Source: Legionella impletisoli (GTDB lineage: Bacteria; Pseudomonadota; Gammaproteobacteria; Legionellales; Legionellaceae). Taken from it: a stretch of 64,000 bases of DNA. The DNA lies in assembly GCF_900639875.1 (NCBI RefSeq), contig NZ_CAAAIA010000006.1, positions 62,001 to 126,000 of the forward strand. Direction: 5' to 3'. Every line of letters begins with the position of its first letter. The stretch's first letter is position 1. A model generated the notes under the pieces. The model was given only the letters and a program-made list of their open reading frames with translations. It made no database searches and had not been told where the DNA came from. Shown one piece after another: positions 1-9,093 of the stretch. The position numbers and the translations under genes were made by a program.

Positions 1-613
1 TAATTGAAACCATTCGTTCACCCGATTTCAACCGATTTTTTTCTAAAGGCCTATCAACTAGGACATGTTTTTGTCCCACCCAAGGTTTATTTAAGAGCGC
101 CCAATAAATTTTTTTAACTTCGCGCGCGGCGAGTGCTGCTTGAATGACTCGAAGTACACTGCGCTTTTTAGCCAAAACCAAACAGCCAGACGTTTCTTTA
201 TCCAAGCGATGAGCCAGTTCAAGATAAGGTAAATCAGAACGCGATGCTCTTAGCGCTTCAATTACCCCTAAACTTAAACCGCTTCCACCATGTACTGCAA
301 TTCCAGCTGGTTTATTGATAATCAGCAAATCCTTGTCTTCATAAAGAATGCTTTTAAGTAATTTTTGATTTAATTGATGTCCCACAAATACTTCACTGGG
401 TTCGGTCACCCGAACGGGGGGAATCCGAACGCTATCACCGGATTCAAGCTTTGACGAGGGCTTAGCCCGCTTTTTGTTAATTCTCACCTCACCATTTCGA
501 ATCAGGCGGTAAATATGACTTTTTGGAACCCCTTTTAGAATGCGAAATAAATAATTATCCAATCGCTGACCATCTTCATCAGGGCTGATTTCTTTATAGT
601 GAACACCACTCAT
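1..613 (-). CDS. rluC: 23S rRNA pseudouridine synthase RluC (3' end outside window)
   Basis: The gene makes pseudouridine at several uridines in 23S rRNA; in E. coli these are 955, 2504 and 2580. Reading the minus strand from ATG at 613, residues about 14-65 form an S4 RNA-binding domain (RLDNYLFRILKGVPKSHIYR). The RluA-type catalytic motif HRLDKETSG follows near residue 140, its aspartate being the nucleophile, and a second block (AGIAVHGGSG) precedes it. About 204 codons are visible of a usual 310-320, so the C-terminus lies outside the window. It is divergent from rne, the same arrangement as in E. coli. RluC rather than RluD is inferred from that neighbourhood and from the S4 region. Confidence 0.9.
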   Translation of the reverse strand, partial: MSGVHYKEISPDEDGQRLDNYLFRILKGVPKSHIYRLIRNGEVRINKKRAKPSSKLESGDSVRIPPVRVTEPSEVFVGHQLNQKLLKSILYEDKDLLIINKPAGIAVHGGSGLSLGVIEALRASRSDLPYLELAHRLDKETSGCLVLAKKRSVLRVIQAALAAREVKKIYWALLNKPWVGQKHVLVDRPLEKNRLKSGERMVSI

Positions 614-1248
614 TTGATAATAAACCTGTTTGCTGTATGTGATTTTTTTGATATTATATATATTGAGCAGAATAAAAATTAATCTGCGACAGAATTATAA
701 CGCATAAACGATTATTTAGTTTAGCGGCTGGCGAAAAAACCAGTCATTATACAATAAAATGCGCTTTCCTTAAGTATTGATAAAAGGAAGCCGCCCATTA
801 CTAGAGTCAAATTGAATACATACTCAACAGATACCCGCGCATGGAATCTATGCTATCAAAACAGCAACAGACCTTACTATAAAAAGGCTGAGTGCGCGTG
901 GTCTGTTCTTCAGAGTCTGTCTGCAAGTTGTTTAATCATGCGAAAAAATGGAGCATCGCTAAAACAGCCTCAATTTGCGGTGAATAGACCGCTCACGTTA
1001 ACAGAACCCAGCGCTTTTTTAGAAAAGATTGCCATTTTTTCAGCGATTAAGCGGTTGGAAGACAAGATGTTGAATCTTGCATACCTGTTCATCCAGACCA
1101 GTCGAAACCGTTTTAGTTCCATGAATTATTGTAGGCATACTCCTACAACCTCAAACGAACTTATCGAACATGAAACAAATTGGTTTCTAAACTGCTCCAG
1201 TGAATCTGCAGTCAGCCTCTCAAGGTTTTGGGCAACGCTTAAAAACAA
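614..1248. other. Divergent rluC/rne intergenic region and upstream part of the rne leader
   Basis: This non-coding stretch separates rluC from rne. Near 748-753 there is a -10-like TATACA with no convincing -35, possibly an rne promoter. An AT-rich run at 645-675 could serve rluC. A reading frame that crosses the region starts only at TTG (812), has no ribosome site and resembles nothing known, so I treat it as leader RNA. Long rne leaders are normal because RNase E autoregulates through its 5' UTR. Confidence 0.5.
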
Positions 1249-1351
1249 ATTCTCTTACAAAGTTGCAATTACCACAGCCGCTTCGACTTGAACGATAAAT
1301 CGTTTTGGGTTGTGAAGATTCTTAACTGCGGTAAGTGCTGGTAAAGAGAAT
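1249..1351 (+). promoter_or_regulatory. Structured 5' leader of rne (putative autoregulatory hairpin)
   Basis: Nested complementary arms lie just upstream of rne. ATTCTCTT (1249-1256) pairs perfectly with AAGAGAAT (1344-1351). TTACCACAG (1269-1277) pairs with CTGCGGTAA (1326-1334) with one A-C mismatch. AACGA/TCGTT (1291-1295 and 1300-1304) closes a small A-rich loop. Together they form a branched hairpin of about 100 nt ending about 50 nt before the start codon. In E. coli a leader hairpin senses RNase E activity; that this fold does the same is inference. Confidence 0.5.
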
Positions 1352-1401
1352 CCCTTTCAATATCATTACTTCAGGTCGAGCGCCCTACAATGGGGTTAAA
1401 G

Positions 1402-3363
1402 ATGGAAAAAATGTTAATTAATGCAACGCAATCAGAAGAAGTGCGCGTTGCTCTTGTCAAAGACAATGTCTTGTTTGATCTAGATATTGAGTGCCCTTCT
1501 GAGGTCAAGAAAAAGGGAAACATCTATAAGGCGATTGTCACCCGACGTGAACCTAGCCTTGATGCGGTATTTGTGGAGTATGGCTCCAAAAGACAAGGAT
1601 TTCTCCCTCTAAAAGAAATTTCGCCAGAATATCTTTCTAAACATCCCGATGAATTTGGCGATGAACGACCACCCATTACTACCTTGATTCGGGAAGGCCA
1701 AGAATTGCTTGTCCAAGTGGATAAAGAGGAACGTGGCAATAAAGGTGCAGCATTAACCACTTACATCACACTTGCAGGCTGTTATTTGGTTCTTATGCCC
1801 AATAGCCCCCGCTCAGGTGGGATTTCTCGGCGTATTGAAGGAGATGATCGCAACGAGCTAAAAGAAACCCTCAATGCCTTAGATATCGATGACAGCATGG
1901 GTGTGATTATCCGCACAGCTGGTGTTGGCAAAAGCCATGAAGAGCTACAAGCAGACTTAGATATGTTACGGAATCAATGGCAAGCTATCAAAAACGCCTA
2001 CCATACGCAACTCGCTCCCTGTTTGATTCATCAGGAAGGTGATGTAATTATTCGCTCCATCCGCGATAATTTAAGAAAGTCTATCAGTGAAATCATCATT
2101 GATGATCAAATATCTTTTGTGAAAGCAAAACAATATATTGAGCAGGTTAAGCCTGATTTTATTCACAACCTCAAGCTCTATAAGAGCACCATCCCTTTGT
2201 TCAATTTTTACCAAATTGAAAGTCAAATTGAAACTGCTTATCAGCGAGAGGTTCTGCTACCTTCAGGGGGGGCCTTAGTCATCGATCGCACCGAAGCACT
2301 GGTATCGATAGACATTAACTCGGCCAAAGCCACCAGCGGTTCAGATATCGAAACCACTGCCTTCAACACCAACCTTGAAGCCGCTGATGAGATTGCTCGT
2401 CAATTGCGCTTAAGAGATCTTGGGGGGCTTGTGGTCATTGATTTCATCGACATGAGTTCTTCAAAACATCAACGCGAAGTGGAAAAGCGGTTACAAGAAG
2501 CCCTAAAAGCTGACCGAGCACGCATTCAAGTAGGTCGCATTTCTCGCTTTGGGCTTTTAGAAATGTCTCGCCAACGTCTTCGATTATCGCTTGGTGAAAC
2601 AGCTCAAGAAATTTGCCCGCGCTGTGAGGGTCGTGGAACTGTTCGAAACATCCAGTCGCATGGATTATCCATTATTCGATTAATTGAAGAAGAAGCTATA
2701 AAAGAAAAAACCGCTGAAATCCAAGTGCAATTGCCGCCTGATATGGCAACTTATCTCATTAACGAAAAACGCGAGTTTATTCTTAATATTGAAAAGCGAC
2801 ATGGGGTGAACGTGGTGCTTATTTCTAACCTCCACCTCCAATCCCCACAATACAGCATTAACCGGCTCAAAGAAGATAATGTTGGCAAAAATAGAAAACC
2901 CAGCTATTCCTTGATTCAAAAGCCTGAGGTGGAAATAATCCGCGCTGATGAGCCCACGCAAAATACTGTTGAGCCGATTGTAAAGCCTTATGCCGGACCA
3001 AACCATACTAAACAGAAAGAGTCGAGCATTTTGCAGCGACTTTGGAATTACTTATTCTCTAATACTGAAGATATGAGTACCGAACACCCAGAGCGTAAAC
3101 CACATCGCCATCAGCACGGTAAAATTGCCCAAAGCCCCCGTCAACCTTCCCAGAAACGTGCGCAAAGCGGGCAGCAACACCGAAGAAAGCGACAAAATGG
3201 ACAAGGTCAAAACGCAAGACGAAATCAACCGAACCATGCGCACCGCAAAAGCAGTAGTGGTCAACAACCGGCTCAATCCAATAAACCTAACAACCGCGTC
3301 GTTCCACTTAAAGCGGATTCTTCAAAAAAAAAAGTTCAGAACCCGAGGGAGTCTGGTGAATAA
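1402..3363 (+). CDS. rne: Ribonuclease E
   Basis: Essential endoribonuclease for mRNA decay and for rRNA and tRNA processing. I choose ATG 1402 over the in-frame ATG at 1390 because the protein then begins [10 protein letters not shown] like E. coli Rne and has GGGG at 1392-1395 as ribosome site. An S1 RNA-binding domain covers about residues 37-120. The catalytic aspartates are D304 (VSIDINS) and D347 (VVIDFID). The zinc-link cysteines are C405 and C408 (CPRC). The tail after about residue 510 is basic and Q/R/K-rich with disordered character. At 653 residues it is much shorter than E. coli RNase E (1061), with only about 140 tail residues to hold degradosome partners. The catalytic half and gene position next to rluC favour RNase E over RNase G. 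Confidence 0.95.
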   Translation: MEKMLINATQSEEVRVALVKDNVLFDLDIECPSEVKKKGNIYKAIVTRREPSLDAVFVEYGSKRQGFLPLKEISPEYLSKHPDEFGDERPPITTLIREGQELLVQVDKEERGNKGAALTTYITLAGCYLVLMPNSPRSGGISRRIEGDDRNELKETLNALDIDDSMGVIIRTAGVGKSHEELQADLDMLRNQWQAIKNAYHTQLAPCLIHQEGDVIIRSIRDNLRKSISEIIIDDQISFVKAKQYIEQVKPDFIHNLKLYKSTIPLFNFYQIESQIETAYQREVLLPSGGALVIDRTEALVSIDINSAKATSGSDIETTAFNTNLEAADEIARQLRLRDLGGLVVIDFIDMSSSKHQREVEKRLQEALKADRARIQVGRISRFGLLEMSRQRLRLSLGETAQEICPRCEGRGTVRNIQSHGLSIIRLIEEEAIKEKTAEIQVQLPPDMATYLINEKREFILNIEKRHGVNVVLISNLHLQSPQYSINRLKEDNVGKNRKPSYSLIQKPEVEIIRADEPTQNTVEPIVKPYAGPNHTKQKESSILQRLWNYLFSNTEDMSTEHPERKPHRHQHGKIAQSPRQPSQKRAQSGQQHRRKRQNGQGQNARRNQPNHAHRKSSSGQQPAQSNKPNNRVVPLKADSSKKKVQNPRESGE

Positions 3364-3685
3364 TAACGAAACATTAACACATTAAGTTTTAAAAACTAAA
3401 ACAACTGGCTTTTAGGATAAATCGATTATTTGGTTCTTTTGCTTTAATAACGACTTTATTGCGACGCAGGATAAACGCATCTAATGGCATTGCTTTATGA
3501 GCGGGATTCAGCTCCGAACTTCATTCAACATCGACTAGATGCCCTGCATAAAGTAGGGCAAATAGGAAAAAAGCGTGTAAAGTTAAGAAATTAGATGCGT
3601 TTGACCTGTATTGCAACTTCTATATGGAGATATATGGTTGTAAAGCGTCACAAACACGATAGACTAATAGCCAGTTTTTTGTTTC
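3364..3685. other. Intergenic region between rne and the MFS gene
   Basis: No credible gene is seen. The region holds a large inverted repeat, listed separately. TTGACC (3601-3606) followed 16 nt later by TATGGA is a weak promoter candidate for the downstream transporter. An alternative-frame extension of rne crosses its first 20 bases and is a shadow. Confidence 0.5.
3473..3602. repeat. Perfect 12-bp inverted repeat enclosing a second hairpin (possible small RNA)
   Basis: AAACGCATCTAA (3473-3484) and TTAGATGCGTTT (3591-3602) are exact reverse complements 106 bp apart. Between them TGCCCT (3540-3545) and AGGGCA (3555-3560) make a 6-bp stem with a 9-nt loop. If transcribed, the segment would fold into a closed multi-branch RNA of about 130 nt. 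It could equally be a remnant of a mobile repeat. No T-run follows the right arm, so it is not a simple terminator. Confidence 0.4.
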
Positions 3686-4921
3686 ATGAGTAAAACCATG
3701 CACTCATCCTCCCCCATTCGATTAACCATCATTCTTGCGCCTTTCGTGCTCGCTTTGGCTTTGGCCATGGATGTGTATGTTCCTGCCATTCCGCTCTTAA
3801 CTAAATTATTTAATGTATCCGATAACACCATGCTTTTGACCTTAAGCTTGTTTATGCTTACAGCCGGTTTAATGCAGTTAATTATAGGTCCCTTATCCGA
3901 CAGCTTTGGCCGAAAGCCTATGACTTATCTTGTTGTGTATTTATTTTCATTAGGCTGTATTCTCTGCGCGGCTTCCGTAGGACCTGGTACTTTAATTTTC
4001 GGAAGAATTATCCAAGCCATTGGAAGCTGTGGAATGTTAGTGCTGGGTTTCACGATCGTGCGCGATTGTTTTAAAGGCGATGAAAGCGCTAAAGTTTATA
4101 GTTATCTAAACGGCATCATCTCATTTTCTCCGATGTTTGCTCCCTTTATTGGCAGCTACTTAGATATTTATTTGGGATGGAGAGCTATATTTTTAAGTTT
4201 GTTGATTATTTCTGTTTTCTCTTTCATTGCTTTAAAGTTTTTTTTAAGAGAAACCCTACCCCGAAAGAATCGTATGCCATTTTCCCTGTACGATACGATG
4301 AGACAATATCAACGTATTTTTATCAATCCAACGTTTGCGATATATAACCTCGCGACCTGCTTTGGGCTGGCGTATCTTTATCTATTTTGTGCTTTATCGC
4401 CTTATCTAATTATCCGGGATTTGCATATTCCTGAGGCACGTTACGGATTTTATTTTTTCTACATGGGCGTTTCTTTTTTTATTGGTAGTGTGTTGTGTAG
4501 TGTGATTGTTGAGCGGATTGGTATATATTTAACGTGCGTATTTGGTTTTATCATCACCTTAATTGGTGGTATTTGGATGGCTACCTGGTATATATCTTCT
4601 GGCCTTACTCTGGAAGGGTTTATTTATCCCATGTTATTGATTGGTATTGGCGGCACATTCAGTATGGGTGCAGGACAAGGTGGCTCGATGTGGCCTTTTG
4701 GAGATCACACAGGAACCGCGGCAGCCTTAGGTGGAACTTTACGATTTACCTTTTCTTCAATCATCGGGCTGATGGTCATCAGCGATGATGTAGCCAGTAC
4801 ATTACCGCTGGGTTTACCCGCCATTGGATTTAGCGTAACGGGTTTGTTTTTGTTTATTGTATTTAAAGCGCAGTTACTTCAAAGAGCCTTTCGACTCGAT
4901 TCTAGTGATATGGTGAGCTGA
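3686..4921 (+). CDS. MFS drug-resistance transporter, Bcr/CflA type
   Basis: Inner-membrane proton-driven exporter of 411 residues with 12 predicted membrane segments. The first helix carries the Bcr-type sequence AMDVYVPAIP. The loop after helix 2 has MFS motif A (GPLSDSFGRKP, about residues 73-83). A second hallmark, GRIIQAIGSCG, follows helix 3. Length is normal for the family. The start could also be the ATG at 3698, and no strong ribosome site decides. It stands alone, converging on the ankyrin gene with 35 bp between stops. Substrates cannot be told from sequence; chloramphenicol, bicyclomycin or sulfonamide export are family examples only. Confidence 0.85.
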   Translation: MSKTMHSSSPIRLTIILAPFVLALALAMDVYVPAIPLLTKLFNVSDNTMLLTLSLFMLTAGLMQLIIGPLSDSFGRKPMTYLVVYLFSLGCILCAASVGPGTLIFGRIIQAIGSCGMLVLGFTIVRDCFKGDESAKVYSYLNGIISFSPMFAPFIGSYLDIYLGWRAIFLSLLIISVFSFIALKFFLRETLPRKNRMPFSLYDTMRQYQRIFINPTFAIYNLATCFGLAYLYLFCALSPYLIIRDLHIPEARYGFYFFYMGVSFFIGSVLCSVIVERIGIYLTCVFGFIITLIGGIWMATWYISSGLTLEGFIYPMLLIGIGGTFSMGAGQGGSMWPFGDHTGTAAALGGTLRFTFSSIIGLMVISDDVASTLPLGLPAIGFSVTGLFLFIVFKAQLLQRAFRLDSSDMVS

Positions 4922-4956
4922 AGAGAACGACTTTTAATGTCTGCTTTATAGATACG

Positions 4957-6378
4957 CTAACGCTCTTCGCGAGATTTTAGACCTGTTGCAATGGGAGATA
5001 CCCCAATTTTTGGATTAATGCCGCAATCATCGAGCAACTTTAGTAAATTATTGCCTTTCCTGGTTAAGCGCTTCACGCAATAGATCTCTAGATAGCTGTC
5101 TAAAATGTATTGATAATCAGGCAAGGTAAGAACCGTAAGAATCTTTTCAGCACGCTCTAAATCTTGCCTCTTATCATAATCGCAGGCTTGAAAGAGTATC
5201 GCACCAAGCATAGCCGCTAAGCTTGCTTTTCGAACAGGATCCGATATATAAAAACGTTGGATACACTCATCAAGAGCCCTATCTTTATCCCATTCTAACC
5301 AGGATTCATACAATGCCTTTGCTTCAGTAAAGTTTGCCTCAGTAGATTCTTCAGCTTGCAATAGAAAATAGGAAACTGGCACAACAGCTTGGACATTAGC
5401 CCACGAGCAATTACCTGAAATTTGCGAACTCATGGGAAGTTTCAAAACAGGCATTAAGCCAAGCTGATTATTAATGATCTGATGAAAATAGCTGCGACTT
5501 TGTTTTTTATAGAGAAATTCTCTAATAAAATGAATCGTAAAGGCATCCGGTCGAGTAATTTTGTAAACATTCACGCTGCCTTCTTTTAAGCTATTCTCAC
5601 CTCGATCAATTTTAGCCCACCACTGCTTATATTTTATAAAGCTCATGGCATGCCCGCGGCTCGCTGCCGGTAAGATTAAAAGAGGTGATTGAATCAACGA
5701 ATTTAACTTCGTCATATCCTCTTCTGACAGGTTCACATGGTGTTGTAGTTTTAACAGTTCATCAGCAATCAAAAGTGCATCCATGATTTCATAAAGCGTA
5801 TTAAAATGTTTGCGTAAATGCTTCGTTGAAAAACTGCTAGTAAAGCGGCGCAGTGAATCTTGAATTACAGCCACAGTGAATTCGAGGATGAACCCCTCAT
5901 AATCAAGTTCAATAAACTCTCCTTTTGCATTGACAATATCCACGTCACCTGAAAGTTCAAAACGATGCCCGATAAGTTTTGCAAGAATGAAATCCAAGGC
6001 AAAATCTAACTTAGCATGGTACTGATATAAAAGATGTTTTAAATGATTTTGACCGCGAAGAATAGGATACACCAAGACAGGGAGGCCCGAGTTAGTGTAA
6101 GCATTGGGACAGGCTCCATGTTTTAAGAGAAGGAGTACCATGCTCTCATCATGATTATCAACCGCCCAGTGAAGCGCCGTTCTACCCGTTACGTCGGGTT
6201 TATTAATGTCTACTCCTCTTGCAATTAATAATTCTGCAATATGAACTTGTCTTGTGATCGCGGCTTCAATTAAAGGGGTAAAACCGTATTCATCGATGTC
6301 ATCAAGCAACTCGCCTTCTCTTAGATAATAATCAAAATCAGGAATGCGGCAGCTGATAATGTCGTTTGCAATTGTCAT
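4957..6378 (-). CDS. ankH: AnkH-like ankyrin-repeat Dot/Icm effector with cysteine-protease-like domain
   Basis: A protein of 473 residues. Residues about 28-125 hold three to four ankyrin repeats (TPLIEAAITRQVHIAELLIARG and TALHWAVDNHDESMVLLLLKHG are clear). The middle and C-terminal part contains GHAMSF (H243), IDRG (D258) and GNCSWANVQA (C324), the layout of a papain-like or protease-like fold with the His before the Cys. The ankyrin-plus-protease-fold layout matches Legionella AnkH/LegA3, a conserved effector reported to act on the host 7SK snRNP component LARP7. There is no signal peptide, as expected for a type IV substrate. The start abuts the stop of the upstream small gene (0 bp), so it is probably translationally coupled. 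The family assignment is by recalled architecture, not alignment; another Legionella Ank effector remains possible. Confidence 0.7.
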   Translation of the reverse strand: MTIANDIISCRIPDFDYYLREGELLDDIDEYGFTPLIEAAITRQVHIAELLIARGVDINKPDVTGRTALHWAVDNHDESMVLLLLKHGACPNAYTNSGLPVLVYPILRGQNHLKHLLYQYHAKLDFALDFILAKLIGHRFELSGDVDIVNAKGEFIELDYEGFILEFTVAVIQDSLRRFTSSFSTKHLRKHFNTLYEIMDALLIADELLKLQHHVNLSEEDMTKLNSLIQSPLLILPAASRGHAMSFIKYKQWWAKIDRGENSLKEGSVNVYKITRPDAFTIHFIREFLYKKQSRSYFHQIINNQLGLMPVLKLPMSSQISGNCSWANVQAVVPVSYFLLQAEESTEANFTEAKALYESWLEWDKDRALDECIQRFYISDPVRKASLAAMLGAILFQACDYDKRQDLERAEKILTVLTLPDYQYILDSYLEIYCVKRLTRKGNNLLKLLDDCGINPKIGVSPIATGLKSREER

Positions 6379-6870
6379 TTAAGGACCTTGTGGTTTTGGC
6401 GCACTACCCATTTTAGGCATATGCCCTAAGCGCAATTGCTTCTCCATTTCCTGCTCGCGACGTTGATTATCAAACTCTCGCCGCGCTTCGGTATTTAAGG
6501 GCGGTTCGGGATTTAAATTAGGGTCAACCCCATCAAAGCGCTGACTATCCAACCAAGGATTTTGCAAGATATTATTTTGTAACTCGCCTTCAGGGGCATA
6601 ATCATGCTCACGCTCTGCGTGGTTACGAGCATTCACCCGGGCATGACGACGATGCCCTTGTTGCTCAAGAATTCGACGAGCTCGCTCCATATTACGTGTT
6701 TCATCGGCTAAATAAGACGTGGCGCGCCCTTCTGGCTTTTTTTTGCCGCCAGAGCGGCGGCTTTGGCTAGAATATTCAGGATTGCGGTTCACTTCACCGC
6801 TTGCGTTTGTTTGAGTCTTCTTAGAAGTCAACATACGCTTGAATGAAGAGGTGGATTTACGTTTACTCAT
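6379..6870 (-). CDS. Basic, disordered hypothetical protein between asd and ankH
   Basis: I do not recognise a family. The 163 residues are hydrophilic and rich in R, K, N, E and Q, with no membrane segment, signal peptide or cysteine. The first 50 residues are Ser/Lys/Arg-rich (KRKSTSSFKRMLTSKK) and a coiled-coil-like stretch DETRNMERARRILEQQ sits near 57-72. The end is Pro/Lys-rich. It starts 15 bp after asd stops and its stop codon is directly followed by the ankH ATG, so it belongs to the same transcript. Its tight coupling to a predicted effector makes an accessory or effector role possible, but that is inference only. Confidence 0.75.
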   Translation of the reverse strand: MSKRKSTSSFKRMLTSKKTQTNASGEVNRNPEYSSQSRRSGGKKKPEGRATSYLADETRNMERARRILEQQGHRRHARVNARNHAEREHDYAPEGELQNNILQNPWLDSQRFDGVDPNLNPEPPLNTEARREFDNQRREQEMEKQLRLGHMPKMGSAPKPQGP

Positions 6871-6885
6871 ATCTCCTAGTATAAA

Positions 6886-7911
6886 TCATAAATACTCACG
6901 TTGCAGAATTTCGGCAATCTGTACAGCATTGGTTGCAGCACCCTTTCTGACATTATCGGCTACAACCCAAAGATTTAAGCCATTGGGATGCGAAATGTCT
7001 TCTCGAATACGGCCAACAAACACTTCATCATGCTCAACTGCACTGGTAATTGGTGTTGGGTATTGCTGTTTGGCAATATTATCCACAACCACTACCCCCG
7101 GGGCCTTTGAGAGGAGTGATTTCGCATCTTTCGCACTCAAAGGAGACTTTAATTCAAGATGGATGGCTTCAGAGTGACCATACAAAACGGGCACTCTAAC
7201 CGTGGTTGGGTTCACCATAATTTCATTATCTTCAAAAATTTTACGCGTTTCCCAGACCATTTTCATTTCTTCACGGGTATATCCATTTTCCTGAAACTCA
7301 TCAATATGAGGTAATACATTAAAAGCAATTTGTTGTTTATATACGGTTGGTTTTTTAATCGGTCTACCATTGAGTAACTCACCCATTTGCGAGACTAATT
7401 CCTCAATTGCTTTTTTACCAGTACCTGAAACAGCCTGATATGTGGCTACATTAATGCGCGCGATCCCTGCTTTATCATAGATAGGTTTTAAAGCAACCAC
7501 CATTTGTATGGTTGAGCAATTTGGATTGGCAATAATCCCACGATTTTTATAATCCATAATACGATGCGCGTTAACTTCAGGAACTACTAAAGGAATATCC
7601 TCTTCATAGCGAAAACAAGACGTGTTATCAATAACCACACATCCTGCAGCCGCAGCAATAGGTGCATATTGCGCTGAAACCGAGCCACCTGCGGAAAATA
7701 AAGCAATATCCGCTTCTGAAAAATCAAAATGGGCTAAATCTTCCACATCATAAGTTTGCCCGTTAAATTCCACGGTTTTTCCAGCTGAACGAGCACTGGC
7801 TAAGGGATAAAGTTGATCTACTGGAAATTTCCGCTCTTCTAATACTTTCAACATCGTTTCACCAACTGCCCCCGTGACCCCGACGATGGCAACGTTTAAT
7901 TTTCTACTCAT
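6886..7911 (-). CDS. asd: Aspartate-semialdehyde dehydrogenase
   Basis: Reduces aspartyl phosphate to aspartate semialdehyde with NADPH, feeding lysine/diaminopimelate, threonine and methionine synthesis. The N-terminus has the nucleotide-binding motif GVTGAVGETM (11-20). The catalytic cysteine is C132 in NPNCSTIQ, and SGTGKKAIEEL follows as in the class found in Bacillus and many Gram-negatives. The C-terminal HSEAIHLEL supplies the acid-base histidine region. At 341 residues it is full length. It lies 29 bp downstream of aroC and 15 bp upstream of the small basic gene, in one minus-strand operon. Confidence 0.95.
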   Translation of the reverse strand: MSRKLNVAIVGVTGAVGETMLKVLEERKFPVDQLYPLASARSAGKTVEFNGQTYDVEDLAHFDFSEADIALFSAGGSVSAQYAPIAAAAGCVVIDNTSCFRYEEDIPLVVPEVNAHRIMDYKNRGIIANPNCSTIQMVVALKPIYDKAGIARINVATYQAVSGTGKKAIEELVSQMGELLNGRPIKKPTVYKQQIAFNVLPHIDEFQENGYTREEMKMVWETRKIFEDNEIMVNPTTVRVPVLYGHSEAIHLELKSPLSAKDAKSLLSKAPGVVVVDNIAKQQYPTPITSAVEHDEVFVGRIREDISHPNGLNLWVVADNVRKGAATNAVQIAEILQREYL

Positions 7912-7940
7912 AATGCCCTCTTTTGAATGATCAATAAGCC

Positions 7941-8999
7941 CTATAAGTTTTGAGCTTTATGTCTTAAATAATGATCCATTAACACCAAAGCCAACATTGC
8001 TTCGGCTATGGGAACGGCCCGAAATCCTACACAAGGGTCATGGCGACCTTTGGTCACGACTTCAACCTCTTCGCCTGAGGTGGTAATCGATTTACCAGGA
8101 AGGGTAATGCTTGACGTTGGCTTAAGGGCCATACTAATCCGTAACACTTGCCCGGTTGAAATTCCACCTAAAATACCTCCAGCATGGTTACTTAAAAACC
8201 CTTCCTTCGTTAATTGGTCTCGGTGTTCACTACCTTTTTGCGAGATAGAAGCAAACCCTGCTCCTATTTCAACGCCCTTGACTGCATTAATCGACATCAT
8301 GGCATAGGCTATGGATGCATCAAGTTTATCAAATACCGGGGCGCCTAAACCTACAGGTACGCCGCGTGCAATTAGTCCAACTCGAGCACCCACAGAATCG
8401 CCTTCGCGTCGTAGTTCATCAATATATGTTTCCAAGGCGCTTACTTGTGATGGATTAGGACAAAAGAAAGGGTTTTCATTAATACGGTGTTCATCTTTAA
8501 AATCAATCTTTAATTCGCCGAGTTGCTCTAAAAAGCCAATGATTTCAATGCCTAAGGTTTTTTTTAAATAAATTCGAGCGATAGCACCTGCTGCAACTCG
8601 GGCTGCAGTTTCACGAGCAGATGAGCGTCCACCGCCTCGGTAATCTCGGTGACCATATTTATGATGGTAAGTAAAATCGGCATGCCCAGGCCGAAAGGTA
8701 TGTTTAATGGCTTCATAATCTCGGCTTCGATGGTCTTCATTGCGAATCAACAGCGCAATAGGTGTGCCCGTGGTCTTTCCTTCAAAAAGACCGGATAAAA
8801 TCTCAACTTGATCCGATTCTCGCCTTTGACTGGTATACTTTGATTGGCCAGGTTTTCGCTTATCCAAATAAGGTTGAATATCGCTTTCTTGTAAAGTTAA
8901 ACCCGGTGGACAGCCATCTACGATACAACCAATTGCGGGTCCATGGCTTTCTCCAAACGTGGTTACAGTAAATAAAGTTCCAAAGGTATTGCCGCTCAT
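7941..8999 (-). CDS. aroC: Chorismate synthase
   Basis: Converts 5-enolpyruvylshikimate-3-phosphate to chorismate using reduced FMN, the last common step to aromatic amino acids and folate. All three family signatures are present: [18 protein letters not shown] near residue 16, [18 protein letters not shown] near 125, and [17 protein letters not shown] near 318. Length is 352, typical of the bacterial enzyme. The start MSGNTFG matches the usual N-terminus. It follows prmB with a 94-bp gap and precedes asd, an order also seen in other gammaproteobacteria where prmB and aroC are neighbours. Confidence 0.97.
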   Translation of the reverse strand: MSGNTFGTLFTVTTFGESHGPAIGCIVDGCPPGLTLQESDIQPYLDKRKPGQSKYTSQRRESDQVEILSGLFEGKTTGTPIALLIRNEDHRSRDYEAIKHTFRPGHADFTYHHKYGHRDYRGGGRSSARETAARVAAGAIARIYLKKTLGIEIIGFLEQLGELKIDFKDEHRINENPFFCPNPSQVSALETYIDELRREGDSVGARVGLIARGVPVGLGAPVFDKLDASIAYAMMSINAVKGVEIGAGFASISQKGSEHRDQLTKEGFLSNHAGGILGGISTGQVLRISMALKPTSSITLPGKSITTSGEEVEVVTKGRHDPCVGFRAVPIAEAMLALVLMDHYLRHKAQNL

Positions 9000-9093
9000 T
9001 GCCTTCTCGTGAAGATGTTTTGAATATCCAGGGGGCCTAGAAATCTAGAAACCCTTCTAATTTTAGTGCTAATTCAAAGGATATGTATCAGGA

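Noticed and set aside
812..1291. Open frame of 159 codons upstream of rne
   Set aside because: It starts only at TTG, lacks a ribosome site, has low-complexity unlikely composition and overlaps the complementary arms of the rne leader.
2680..3276. Minus-strand frames inside rne
   Set aside because: Shadows of the RNase E coding strand with no start signals.
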